Made by a program: the position numbers and the translations under genes. Below, piece after piece: positions 9,237 through 17,477 of a stretch of 64,000 nucleotides of DNA. The notes beneath the pieces were generated by a model, which saw only the letters and a list, made by a program, of their open reading frames with translations, was not told the DNA's origin and ran no database searches. The DNA is from Kingella pumchi (lineage in GTDB: Bacteria > Pseudomonadota > Gammaproteobacteria > Burkholderiales > Neisseriaceae). Location: contig NZ_JAKOOW010000001.1 in NCBI RefSeq assembly GCF_022288825.1, forward strand, positions 91,202 to 155,201. Direction: 5' to 3'. The first letter of the stretch is position 1. Every line of letters starts with the position of its first letter.

Positions 9237-9381
9237 AGGCAGCCTGAATAGCGAAGCGGAGTTGCGAAGCCAAAACGGCGCCGCTGCGGCCGGCAAAACA
9301 GCGCGGCATTTTAATGAAATTTAACGCAGGCTGCCAAGACAAAGGCAGCCTGCGTAGCGAAGCGGAGTTGCGAAGCTAAAA
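9237..9381 (+). repeat. Two copies of a 40-bp DUS-linked repeat
   Basis: Copies at 9237-9275 and 9343-9381 share a DUS followed by GCGAAGCGGAGTTGCGAAGC and then a short A run. Further copies are at 9904-9940 (minus) and 58839-58877. The inner part holds a direct repeat GCGAAGC. No gene is seen between apt and the lipoprotein gene (9195-9425). Confidence 0.75.
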
Positions 9382-9425
9382 GCCTTCAGGCTGCCTTGGG
9401 GCGTTTTGCCGCAGCGGCAGGCCGT

Positions 9426-9854
9426 TTACATCAAATCGATTTTCCAGCCGCTGTCGGTTTCGATTACCGGCACGTTTTCGCGGCGCGTTTCGCCTTCTTT
9501 AAACTTCACTTCCACCGCCACTCGGGCTTTTTTCTCGTTGGCCGGATTGCGCTCCGCTTCCTGGGCGGTGATTTCGTCGATGCCGCCGTGCTGCTCGGCA
9601 AATTCTTTTTGCTTGGCGACGGCGGATTTGATTTTGCCGCGCACCATGTCTTCGACGCCGGCGTCTTTTTTATCTTTCTCGTCGATATACACCATCGCCA
9701 TCACCGCATCGGCGTCGCCCGCATAGCTTTTTTCAACAAAAGCCTTGGCGGCATTTTCGGGGCTGGACGACGCGCCGGAGCAGGCGGCCAGCAGCAGGCC
9801 GAGTGCGGCAGCAGCAAAAAAACGGGTGGCGGTTTTGATACGGGTATTCATCAT
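9426..9854 (-). CDS. Small lipoprotein, DUF4878-like
   Basis: The 142-residue protein has a lipoprotein signal with the lipobox L-L-A-A-C (Cys at about residue 25). The mature part begins SGASSSPENAAKAFVEKSYAGDADAVMAM, a helix pattern typical of DUF4878/NTF2-like lipoproteins, and ends with SGWKIDLM, matching the usual terminal strand. The fold probably binds a small ligand, but no function is known. AAGGAAAA precedes the paired ATGs; either methionine may be used. It is followed by a DUS-linked 40-bp repeat on its 5' side and sits between apt and the M23 peptidase gene. Confidence 0.75.
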   Translation of the reverse strand: MMNTRIKTATRFFAAAALGLLLAACSGASSSPENAAKAFVEKSYAGDADAVMAMVYIDEKDKKDAGVEDMVRGKIKSAVAKQKEFAEQHGGIDEITAQEAERNPANEKKARVAVEVKFKEGETRRENVPVIETDSGWKIDLM

Positions 9855-9952
9855 GGGTTTTCCTTAAGGTGGGTAAAAAAACGGTTGGGGCAGCCTGAAA
9901 GGCTTCAGCTTCACAACTCCGCTTCGCAACGCAGGCTGCCGGAAACGGCCGT

Positions 9953-10471
9953 TCAGCGGTTCTGGTCAATCAAAGGATAGGGATTGACCGCGCCGCGCGG
10001 CAGATAAACGCCGTAGTGCAGGTGCGGCGGGGTGGTTTTGGCGTTGCCGGTTTTGCCGACGTAGCCGACGGTCTGGCCGGTGCGGACTTTATCGTAAAGC
10101 CGCAGGCCGGCGTGGCTGCGCAGATGGGCGTAATAATGCCACGCACCCGGGCCTTGGATGCCGACGAATTTGCCGCCGAGACGGTTACGGCCGATTTTGG
10201 TGACCACGCCGTCGGTGGTGCTGCGCACGGGGGTGCCGGTGGGGGCGAAGATGTCCGTGCCTTCGTGGCGGCGGCCGCCGCTGCGGGCGGCACCCCATGT
10301 GTCGGCAAAACGCTGCCCTTTAACCGGATTGATCAGGCTCTGCGCGGCGGGCGGGTTTTGCGCGCGCAGGCGGGCGATTTCGCCAACGGGCTTTTTCGGC
10401 GCGGAACAGGCGGCCAGCAGGGCGGCAGCCAAGAATAGCGGCAGGCGGCGGATGTGGATGGATTTAGGCAT
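9953..10471 (-). CDS. M23 (LytM) metallopeptidase lipoprotein
   Basis: The 172-residue protein starts with a lipoprotein signal (L-L-A-A-C, Cys near residue 22). The C-terminal LytM domain has the zinc ligand motif HEGTDIFAP (HxxxD near residue 69) and HLHYGVYLP (HxH near 150), so the enzyme is probably active on peptidoglycan cross-links in the periplasm. It is short for the family, with no LysM or coiled-coil region. It follows murE on the same strand, about 75 bases away, where other Neisseria carry the next cell-wall genes of the cluster. Confidence 0.88.
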   Translation of the reverse strand: MPKSIHIRRLPLFLAAALLAACSAPKKPVGEIARLRAQNPPAAQSLINPVKGQRFADTWGAARSGGRRHEGTDIFAPTGTPVRSTTDGVVTKIGRNRLGGKFVGIQGPGAWHYYAHLRSHAGLRLYDKVRTGQTVGYVGKTGNAKTTPPHLHYGVYLPRGAVNPYPLIDQNR

Positions 10472-10547
10472 GGCGGTTCCGTGGTTATTATCGTTTGGCA
10501 GGCAGCCTGAAAGCAGATTGTGCGGCTTTCAGGCCGCCTGATGCTTT

Positions 10548-12038
10548 TCAGGCTGCTTTGTCCAGCGCTTTTTCCGCTTCTTCAAAGTCGGAAAAATGGT
10601 GTTTTTCGCCTTGCACATCCTGATAGGTTTCATGGCCTTTGCCGGCGATCAGCACGATGTCGGCGGCGGCGGCTTGGGCAACGGCGGCGGCGATGGCGGT
10701 GCGGCGGTCGGCTTCGACCAGCGCGGGATGCGGCACGGCGGGCAGGATGTCGGCAATGATGTCCTGCGGCTCTTCCAGGCGCGGGTTGTCGCTGGTGATG
10801 ACCACTTGGTCGGCAAACTCGGCGGCAGCGGCGCCCATCAGCGGGCGTTTTCCGCGGTCGCGGTTGCCGCCGCAGCCGAAGACGCACCAGAGCTTGCCGC
10901 CTGCGGGCAGGATTTCACGCAGGGTGGACAGGGCTTTTTCCAGCGCGTCGGGGGTGTGGGCGTAGTCGATCACCACCAGCGGGCGGCCTTCGCGGGCGAT
11001 GCAGTCCATGCGGCCGGTGGCGGGGCGGATTTGGGCGAGTGCGTCTAGGGCAGCCTGAAAGCCGTAGCCTTCGGCGCAGAGCACGCCCAGGCAGGCGGCG
11101 AGGTTTTGGGCGTTGAAGCGGCCGAGCAGGCGGGTGCGGACGCTGCCGCTGCCCCACGGGGTTTCTAGGGCGATTTCGGCGCCGCCGAAGGCAGCCTGAA
11201 AGCGGCTGATGCGGATGTCGGCGGTATCGTTAAAGCCGTAGGTGCAGGTTTGCAGCTCGGGGTTTTCGGCTTTCAGGCTGCCTGCAAGTTTGGCGCCGAA
11301 AGCGTCGTCGCTGTTAATGATGGCGTGTTTGAGACCGTGCCAGTAAAACAGGCGGGCTTTGGTTTGGCCGTAGGCGTCCATGCTGCCGTGGTAGTCGAGA
11401 TGGTCGCGGGTGAGATTGGTGAAGACGGCGCTGCTGAACGGGGTGCCGTTGACGCGGTATTGGTCAAGGCCGTGGCTGGACACTTCGATGGCGGCGGCCA
11501 CCGCGCCTTCGGCGGCAAAACCGTGTAGCAGGGTTTGCAGGGAAACGGGATCGGGAGTGGTGTGGGTGCTGTCGTTCAGGCTGCCCCAGTAGCCGTTGCC
11601 GACGGTGCCGACAATGGCGCAGGCGTGCGGGCGGTTTTCCAATATATCGACGGCTTGGGCAAGCCATTGGCTGACTGAGGTTTTGCCGTTGGTGCCGGTT
11701 ACGCCGAAGACTTTCAGGCTGCCTGAAAGGTTGCCGTAAGCGGCGGCGGCAAGGATGCCGGCGCGGCGGCGCAAGTCGGCGACGCCCTGATTGGGCACGC
11801 GCCATTCGGGCTTCCATTTGAAGCGGCCGTCGTCGTCCCAATAAACGAAGGCGGCGCCTTTGTCGATGGCGGCGGCGATGTAGTCGCGGCCGTCGGCATA
11901 TTCGCCCTGGCAGGCGATGAAAACGTCGCCCGGGCGGATTTGGCGGCTGTCGGCAGACAGGCGGGCGCTTTCGGCCAGCGGCGGATGGCTGGTGGCGGGC
12001 AGCGCGGTGTCGGCGGGCGGGGCGATGGTGCTGTACAT
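10548..12038 (-). CDS. murE: UDP-MurNAc-tripeptide synthetase
   Basis: MurE adds meso-diaminopimelate to UDP-MurNAc-L-Ala-D-Glu in the cytoplasm. The 496-residue protein has the Mur ligase ATP loop VTGTNGKTS (residues 114-122), THTTPDP, the SSHGLDQYR element, and the mDAP-recognition DNPR (SDNPRLEEP, about 417). The start at 12038 has AAAGGA upstream. Five DUS copies lie inside the coding sequence, encoding SGSLK, GSLK or FQAA peptides, and a DUS supplies the stop (D-K-A-A-stop). A terminator-like hairpin separates it from ftsI, so read-through from the mraZ promoter may be reduced. Confidence 0.96.
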   Translation of the reverse strand: MYSTIAPPADTALPATSHPPLAESARLSADSRQIRPGDVFIACQGEYADGRDYIAAAIDKGAAFVYWDDDGRFKWKPEWRVPNQGVADLRRRAGILAAAAYGNLSGSLKVFGVTGTNGKTSVSQWLAQAVDILENRPHACAIVGTVGNGYWGSLNDSTHTTPDPVSLQTLLHGFAAEGAVAAAIEVSSHGLDQYRVNGTPFSSAVFTNLTRDHLDYHGSMDAYGQTKARLFYWHGLKHAIINSDDAFGAKLAGSLKAENPELQTCTYGFNDTADIRISRFQAAFGGAEIALETPWGSGSVRTRLLGRFNAQNLAACLGVLCAEGYGFQAALDALAQIRPATGRMDCIAREGRPLVVIDYAHTPDALEKALSTLREILPAGGKLWCVFGCGGNRDRGKRPLMGAAAAEFADQVVITSDNPRLEEPQDIIADILPAVPHPALVEADRRTAIAAAVAQAAAADIVLIAGKGHETYQDVQGEKHHFSDFEEAEKALDKAA

Positions 12039-12137
12039 GGTGCATTCCTTTTCAGGCTGCCGGCATCGGAGCGATTGGCCGGCGGGGGTTTCGTTTTTTC
12101 AGGCTGCTTGGGCATTGCGTTTAGGCAGCCTGAAAAA

Positions 12138-12176
12138 AGCCTGCCTGCACGATAAACGGTTTCGTGCAGACAGGCT
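12138..12176 (-). terminator. Intrinsic terminator/attenuator between ftsI and murE
   Basis: Arms 12138-12152 and 12162-12176 pair at 14 of 15 positions with an 8-base loop. On the minus strand the stem is followed directly by six T residues, so it would act on transcripts coming from ftsI towards murE. Confidence 0.7.
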
Positions 12177-12207
12177 GTTAGGCGCGGACATCCATTATCG
12201 GCGCACC

Positions 12208-14007
12208 CTAGCGTTTTTTCGCGGCGGCGGTTTGGACGGCAGCAGGCTCGGCAACGGCGTAGCTGGGCTTGACGCCGAGAATTTTCAGGCTGCCTGCCAT
12301 CACTTCGCGGAACACGGGGCCGGCAACGGTGCCGCCGTAATAGCCTTTGCCGTGCGGCTCGTCGATGCTGACGGCGACAATCAGGCGCGGGTTTTCGGCG
12401 GGGGCGAAACCGACGAAGCTGGCAACGTAGCGCTCTTCATAGCCTTTGCGGCCGCTGTTTTTCTTGGCGGTGCCGGTTTTGCCGGCCACATCGTAGCCCG
12501 GAATGGCGCCGGATTGGCCGGTACCGCCTTTTTCGGTGATGCTGACCATCATCTCGCGCATCTGGCGCGCGGTGTCGGGCTTGATAATCTGCTCGCCTTC
12601 AACCTTACCGTCGCGCTTGAAAATGGTGGCGGGCAGCAGCCGGCCGTCGGTAGTGAACACGGTGTAGCCCTGCGCCAGCTGCAGCAGGTTGGCGGTTACC
12701 GCATAGCCGTAGGACATCACTGCTTTGTCAAGCTTGCTCCATTTGGCGGCAGGCTTAAGCTGGGCGGACTGCTCGCCGCTGATGCCGGAGCCGGTTTTGC
12801 GGCCGAAGCCGACCGAGCGGTAATAATCGTAAAGCTCTTCGTTGGAAAACAGCGCCGCCACGCGGCTGGTGCCGACGTTGGACGATTTTTGCAAAATGCC
12901 TTCGGTGCTCAGCGAGGGATACAGGTGGGTGTCTTTGATGGTTTTGCCGCTCAATTCGTAAGGCTGGGTGTTGAACTGGCTGTAGCGGCTGATTTTGCCT
13001 TCATCGAGCGCTTTGGCAATCACAAAGGGCTTCATCACCGAGCCGGGCTCGTTGGTTACGCCGACAGCGTAGTTGCGCAGATTGCCGGCGGGAAATTCGT
13101 TATAGAAATTGGCGTTGTAATCGGGCAGGCTGCTCATGGCGAGAATCTCGCCGGTTTGCGCATCCAGCACCACCACGCCGCCGGCTTTGGCGTTGTAGGT
13201 TTTCAGCGCTGCGGCCAATTGCTCGTGTGCGAGACGCTGGATGGTTTCGTCCACCGACAACACCAGGGTTTGGCCTTCCTGCGCGGGGCGGTTTTCCGGG
13301 TCGTCATCGAGCATTTCGATGATGTTGCCGTCTTTGTCGCGCAGCACCAGCTGCTTGCCGTCGGTGCCGGAAAGTTTTTGGTTATAGGCGTATTCCAAGC
13401 CCTCCAGCCCTTTGCCTTCGGTATTGGCCACGCCGATGATGTGCGAAAACAGGCTGCCGGTGGGGTAGCTGCGTTCGATGCGCGCTTCAAAGCGCAGGGT
13501 AGGAATGCCCAGCGCTTTGACTTTTGCCGCTTCTTCCAGCGTCAGCTCGGTGGGAAAACGCAGATAGCCGCTTTTGATGTCGGCCAGTTTTTCGCGCACT
13601 TCGCTTTCAGGCAGCTTCAGCAGCGCCGCGAGTTTGGCGATCTGATCCGCGCTGACGGCGTTCAGGTTCGGCGCGCCGCCCTTGTGTTTGGGCGCGGCGA
13701 TCTGCCGTGGATTGAAAGTGGCCACCTGCTTGTGGCGGCTCACCGCCAGCGGCACGCCGTTGCGGTCGGTAATGGTGCCGCGCAGCGCCGGTTCGGTGAT
13801 GCTGCGTCTGATGCGGTTAGCGCTCATACTGTTGAGCTGGTCGCTGAAATACTCCTGATAGCCGAAGCTGAAGCTGGCCAGGCCGGTAAACGCCAGCCCG
13901 ATCAGCCCCAGCACGATGCTGATGCGGCTCTGCTTTTTCTGCTTGGGCGCATTTTGAGAGCCGCTGCTCTCGAGCATATAGGGTTTGAATTCGTTGTTGA
14001 TCAGCAT
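12208..14007 (-). CDS. ftsI: Penicillin-binding protein 2 (division transpeptidase)
   Basis: The 599-residue class B PBP is the PenA/FtsI septal transpeptidase. A membrane anchor lies at residues 29-50. The transpeptidase motifs are SVMK (Ser323-Lys326), SSN (375-377) and KTGT (510-513). Sequence and spacing follow gonococcal PenA closely, including the MLI start and the MAGSLKILGV end. I chose the ATG at 14007 on that basis. The residues after the active serine are V-M, where I recall A-I for penicillin-sensitive gonococcal PenA and V-M for many mosaic alleles. Gene order ftsL-ftsI-murE is conserved. Confidence 0.95.
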   Translation of the reverse strand: MLINNEFKPYMLESSGSQNAPKQKKQSRISIVLGLIGLAFTGLASFSFGYQEYFSDQLNSMSANRIRRSITEPALRGTITDRNGVPLAVSRHKQVATFNPRQIAAPKHKGGAPNLNAVSADQIAKLAALLKLPESEVREKLADIKSGYLRFPTELTLEEAAKVKALGIPTLRFEARIERSYPTGSLFSHIIGVANTEGKGLEGLEYAYNQKLSGTDGKQLVLRDKDGNIIEMLDDDPENRPAQEGQTLVLSVDETIQRLAHEQLAAALKTYNAKAGGVVVLDAQTGEILAMSSLPDYNANFYNEFPAGNLRNYAVGVTNEPGSVMKPFVIAKALDEGKISRYSQFNTQPYELSGKTIKDTHLYPSLSTEGILQKSSNVGTSRVAALFSNEELYDYYRSVGFGRKTGSGISGEQSAQLKPAAKWSKLDKAVMSYGYAVTANLLQLAQGYTVFTTDGRLLPATIFKRDGKVEGEQIIKPDTARQMREMMVSITEKGGTGQSGAIPGYDVAGKTGTAKKNSGRKGYEERYVASFVGFAPAENPRLIVAVSIDEPHGKGYYGGTVAGPVFREVMAGSLKILGVKPSYAVAEPAAVQTAAAKKR

Positions 14008-14060
14008 GATGGGTCGGTCTTTAAAACTCTGGATTTTTCGGATTCGGACGGCGCTGCCGT

Positions 14061-14318
14061 TCAATCGTTGACTTTTATCGTTTCGTCGGCGCGCGGCAGA
14101 CGCATTTTCATGCGGGCGGCGGTTTCGCCCACCACTTGGGTATCGACGTCGTGGCTGTAGTTGTATTGCAGGTCGGCGTATTCGTTTTTCAGGCGGATTT
14201 CTTCTTCGCGCCCTTTGCCGACCAGATAGATTTGCTGGCGGATGTGGCTTTGCAGCTCCACCGTCCAAAGCGCCGAAGCAACGGTTGCCACGAGTAAAAG
14301 GATGTTGAGTCGGTTCAT
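14061..14318 (-). CDS. ftsL: Cell division protein FtsL
   Basis: The 85-residue bitopic protein begins MNRLNILLLVATVASALWTV (membrane segment, residues 4-21) and continues with a coiled-coil-like periplasmic part containing QIYLVGKGREEEIRLKNEYA. This fits FtsL, the divisome protein that works with FtsB and FtsQ; sequence identity in the family is low, so position counts for much: it lies between rsmH and ftsI as in nearly all such clusters. The longer frame from 14426 overlaps rsmH and a DUS and is rejected. Confidence 0.9.
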   Translation of the reverse strand: MNRLNILLLVATVASALWTVELQSHIRQQIYLVGKGREEEIRLKNEYADLQYNYSHDVDTQVVGETAARMKMRLPRADETIKVND

Positions 14319-14349
14319 TGTGTGTGTCTCGGATACTGTGTTGCCGTTT

Positions 14350-15306
14350 TCAGGCTGCCGCAAACGCGCCGGTGGTGCGTTCGGCCACCCGCAGCACCGC
14401 CGAGCGGGCGCGGGGATTGGCGGCAACTTCGGCCGCCGAGGCTTTTTGCGCCTTGCCGCACAGCTTCAGCGGCGGCTCGGGCAGATCGGCCTCGCGCACG
14501 GCCGCCCATTTGGGCAAGGGCGCGTGGCTGCTGTGGGTTTTCATAAACTGCTTGACGATGCGGTCTTCCAGCGAATGAAAGGCAATCACCGCCAGCCGCC
14601 CGCCGGTTTTCAGGCTGCCTGCGGCCTGCGGCAGGACGCTTGTTATTTCTTCGAGTTCGCGGTTAATAAAGATGCGAACGGCCTGAAAGGTCCTTGTGGC
14701 CGGGTCTTGGCCGCGCTCGCGAGTACGGACGCTCTGCGCTGCGATCTGCGCCAGCTCGCCGGTTGTAAGGATGGGCTTTTCCAGGCGCCGCGACACAATG
14801 GCGCGCGCAATCTGGCGACTAAACCGCTCTTCACCATAGTTTTTGATTACCTCGTGTATTTCCTGTTCGTCGGCATGGGCGAGCCATTGGGCGGCGGTCT
14901 GGCCGCGGGTGGTATCCATGCGCATATCCAAGGGGGCGTCGAAACGGAAGCTGAAACCGCGCGAGCCGTCGTCTATCTGCGGCGACGAAATGCCCAAATC
15001 GAAAAGCGCGCCGTCGATTTTGCCGATGCCCAATTCGTCCAAAGCAGCCTGAAAACCGGCAAAGCCGCCGTGTATCACGCTGACCCGGCCATCCTGCGCT
15101 GCCAGCTCGCGGGCGGCGGCAATGGCGGCGGGGTCTTTGTCGAACACCACCAGCCGGCCGTTTGCGCCCAAACGCTGCAAAATCAGCCGCGAATGGCCGC
15201 CTCGGCCGAAAGTGCCGTCGGCATAAATGCCGTCGGGGCGCACCGCCAGCGCATCGACCGCTTCGTGCAGCAAAACGGTAACGTGGGCATACCCGGCCGC
15301 GCTCAT
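14350..15306 (-). CDS. rsmH: 16S rRNA m4C1402 methyltransferase
   Basis: RsmH (MraW) N4-methylates C1402 of 16S rRNA. The 318-residue protein has HVTVLLHEAVDAL at the N-terminus, the SAM-binding YADGTFGRGGHS (about 28-39), LFDLGISSPQIDD near 100, and FHSLEDRIVK near 243. The start ATG overlaps the mraZ stop by four bases (ATGA), typical of translational coupling. The stop codon lies in a DUS (A-A-A-stop). DUS copies inside the gene encode GFQAALDE and AGSLKTGG. Confidence 0.96.
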   Translation of the reverse strand: MSAAGYAHVTVLLHEAVDALAVRPDGIYADGTFGRGGHSRLILQRLGANGRLVVFDKDPAAIAAARELAAQDGRVSVIHGGFAGFQAALDELGIGKIDGALFDLGISSPQIDDGSRGFSFRFDAPLDMRMDTTRGQTAAQWLAHADEQEIHEVIKNYGEERFSRQIARAIVSRRLEKPILTTGELAQIAAQSVRTRERGQDPATRTFQAVRIFINRELEEITSVLPQAAGSLKTGGRLAVIAFHSLEDRIVKQFMKTHSSHAPLPKWAAVREADLPEPPLKLCGKAQKASAAEVAANPRARSAVLRVAERTTGAFAAA

Positions 15307-15773
15307 AGGCGCAGATCCGTTTCGCTCAGGGCGGCGTTGAGCGCGTCTTTATCCATATTGATGGCATCGAGCGTGCCCTGCTGCTGGCTTTCGCGGCGCC
15401 ACAGTTCCAAACGGTTGACGCGGCCGACCAGCGTTACATCCTTGTCCAAACCCACCAGCTGGCGCAGGTTGGCGGGAATCAGCACGCGACCGGCACTGTC
15501 CAGTTCCAGCGTTTCGGCATTGTGCAACAACAGGTTTTGATAGGCCTGCAATTCGGGGCGGCCGTTTACGTTCAAATCCAAAAGCTGCTGCTCAACCTTT
15601 TCCCACTCGCACTCGGGATAGATCAGCAGGCGCTCGCCGTTGTCCAGCGACACCACAAAGCGCGCTTCGTCGTCCTCGTCGGCAAATTTTTTCGACAGCA
15701 CATCGCGGAACTTGGCCGGGATGGCCAAGCGTCCTTTGGGATCGATGCTTAATTCGTGTCTACCGCGGAACAT
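15303..15773 (-). CDS. mraZ: Transcriptional regulator MraZ
   Basis: The 156-residue protein has two SpoVT-AbrB-like repeats: MFRGRHELSIDPKGRLAIPA at the start and LDSAGRVLIPANLR near 94. MraZ forms a ring-shaped oligomer and represses its own division/cell-wall operon. It is the first gene here, transcribed leftwards. The ATG at 15773 begins the conserved MFRGRH; the longer frame upstream covers the operator and promoter and is rejected. Its binding site is visible at 15845-15878. Confidence 0.96.
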   Translation of the reverse strand: MFRGRHELSIDPKGRLAIPAKFRDVLSKKFADEDDEARFVVSLDNGERLLIYPECEWEKVEQQLLDLNVNGRPELQAYQNLLLHNAETLELDSAGRVLIPANLRQLVGLDKDVTLVGRVNRLELWRRESQQQGTLDAINMDKDALNAALSETDLRL

Positions 15774-15844
15774 AGATGAAAGGTGGTTCTTTACAAAAAT
15801 TCGGATTGGGAAACCGTGAAGCGGGTGCCGGACAACTTTATTCT

Positions 15845-15916
15845 CCACCAAACACCACTTTGCCCCACTTCGCCCCACAAAACCCGAACTATAAGAAAAA
15901 AACGCCGCAGCGTCAA
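15845..15916 (-). promoter_or_regulatory. mraZ promoter with four MraZ boxes
   Basis: On the minus strand a -35 TTGACG (15916-15911) and -10 TATAGT (15893-15888) are separated by exactly 17 bases. Directly downstream, GTGG occurs four times at an exact 10-bp period (15878, 15868, 15858 and 15848 as first bases), the known arrangement of MraZ operators (TGGGN repeats, 5-base spacers). The rest of 15774-16138 holds two DUS copies and no gene. Confidence 0.85.
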
Positions 15917-16138
15917 ACCGCATCTGCTTTTCAGGCTGCCTGAACCGACTGATTTCAAGAGAAAAAACACCCTACTTTCCCAAGTGGGGGCAAAATTCCA
16001 CACCGAACAATTGCTCGAAAAAAGCAGCCTGAAAACAAAATCACCTGCCAAAACAACCCGCAAAACGCCCTACCCCACCCCGCCGCAGCGTTTTGTGGCA
16101 TATTTGCCGCCCGATACGGATTTACACAATTTAACCCC

Positions 16139-17293
16139 ATGCACACCCTGCCCGACCCCACACCCGAAGCCCTTGCCGCCAGCCGCGCCTTAAACGACAT
16201 CATCCGCCGCGAAATCGAAACCGCCGGCGGCGCCATCCCCTTTTCGCGCTATATGGAACTCGCCCTGTACCAGCCGCAATACGGTTATTACAGCGGCGGC
16301 GCCCACAAAATCGGCAGCGGCGGCGACTTCGTAACCGCCCCCGTGCTCACCCCCCTGTTTGCCCGCACCCTTGCCCGCCAAATCGAAGCGCTGCTGCCGC
16401 AGACCGGCGGCACTGTGTACGAGTTCGGCGCCGGCACCGGCGCGCTGGCTGCCGAGCTGCTAAACAGCCTTGCAGGCAGCCTGAAACGCTACTGCATCAT
16501 CGAAGTCTCACCTAATCTCGCCCAACGCCAGCGCGAACACATCGCCGCGCACGCCCCCGAACACGCCGGCAAAGTCAATCATCTCAGCACCCTACCCGAC
16601 CGCTTCGACGGCATCATCATCGGCAACGAAGTACTCGACGCCATGCCCGTCGAGCGCATCGTCCAAAGCGCCGAAGGCAGCCTGAAACGCGGTTTTGTCG
16701 CCATCGACGGCGCAGGCTTTGCCCATACCGAACGCGAGCTTGCCGCCGACAGCCCCCTGACCGCCGCTGCCCGCCAATACTTCCCCCCCGCCCTGCCCTA
16801 CTCCAGCGAACTGCATCCTGCCCAGCACGCCTTTGTCTGCACCCTCGCCCAAAGGCTCGAACGCGGCGCCATGATTTGGATCGACTACGGCTTCGACGCC
16901 GCCCAGTACTACCACCCCCAGCGCGACGACGGCACCCTGATCGGCCACTACCGCCACCACACCGTCCACGATCCTTTCTTCCTGCCCGGCCTGACCGACC
17001 TCACCGCCCACGTCAATTTCACCGACATCGCCGAAGCCGGCTGCAGCACCGGTCTCGACTTAATCGGCTATGCCAACCAAGCCGCCTTTTTACTCAATCT
17101 CGGCATCACCGAACTGCTGGCCGAACACTATCCCAAGCCCGAATCGCCCGCCTACCTCAAAGCCGCCGGCGCCGTCCACACCCTGACCGCCGCCCACGAA
17201 ATGGGCGAACTCTTTAAAGTCATCGCCTTTGGCAGACACATCGACCCCGACTGGCAGGGCTTCGTTTTCGGCGACAGCTGCCACAGGCTGTAA
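16139..17293 (+). CDS. SAM-dependent methyltransferase, MidA/NDUFAF7 family
   Basis: The 384-residue protein is a COG1565 class I methyltransferase. Visible motifs are IPFSRYMELALYQPQYGYYS (33-52), the SAM loop YEFGAGTGALAAELL near 93, IIGNEVLDAMPVER near 161, and WIDYGFDAAQYYHPQRDDGT near 246. The mitochondrial relative NDUFAF7 dimethylates an arginine of a complex I subunit; the bacterial substrate is unknown. Two in-frame DUS copies encode GSLKR. The last 37 bases, through the stop, are part of a 78-bp segment repeated beyond the ZnuD-type gene. Confidence 0.88.
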   Translation: MHTLPDPTPEALAASRALNDIIRREIETAGGAIPFSRYMELALYQPQYGYYSGGAHKIGSGGDFVTAPVLTPLFARTLARQIEALLPQTGGTVYEFGAGTGALAAELLNSLAGSLKRYCIIEVSPNLAQRQREHIAAHAPEHAGKVNHLSTLPDRFDGIIIGNEVLDAMPVERIVQSAEGSLKRGFVAIDGAGFAHTERELAADSPLTAAARQYFPPALPYSSELHPAQHAFVCTLAQRLERGAMIWIDYGFDAAQYYHPQRDDGTLIGHYRHHTVHDPFFLPGLTDLTAHVNFTDIAEAGCSTGLDLIGYANQAAFLLNLGITELLAEHYPKPESPAYLKAAGAVHTLTAAHEMGELFKVIAFGRHIDPDWQGFVFGDSCHRL

Positions 17294-17334
17294 AACGTTT
17301 TCAGGCTGCTTTGCCATCGGAAAGCAGCCTGAAA
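17257..17334 (+). repeat. Direct repeat, left copy (3' end of methyltransferase gene)
   Basis: This 78-bp segment covers the last codons (G-F-V-F-G-D-S-C-H-R-L-stop) and the following DUS pair. It matches 20064-20141 at 74 of 78 positions. Confidence 0.9.
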
Positions 17335-17377
17335 GCCTCTCTGCCGCTTTCAGGCTGCCTGTAAAAACAGAACAAAA

Positions 17378-17413
17378 AACAGCCGTTCTCGAGAATTTTC
17401 GAGAACGGCTGTT
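17378..17413. terminator. Strong bidirectional intrinsic terminator
   Basis: A perfect 15-bp stem (17378-17392 with 17399-17413) has a 6-base loop and is flanked by A6 and T7 runs, between the convergent methyltransferase and receptor genes. Confidence 0.92.
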
Positions 17414-17477
17414 TTTTTGGGGGGCGGCTGCAGACGTTGCGCTTCAAACAAGCAGCTGTCCAAACCGTTTTCGGTTT

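Noticed and set aside
9195..9296. 34-residue N-terminal extension of apt
   Set aside because: It reads through a repeat, has no family similarity, and a good ribosome site lies directly before the GTG at 9194.
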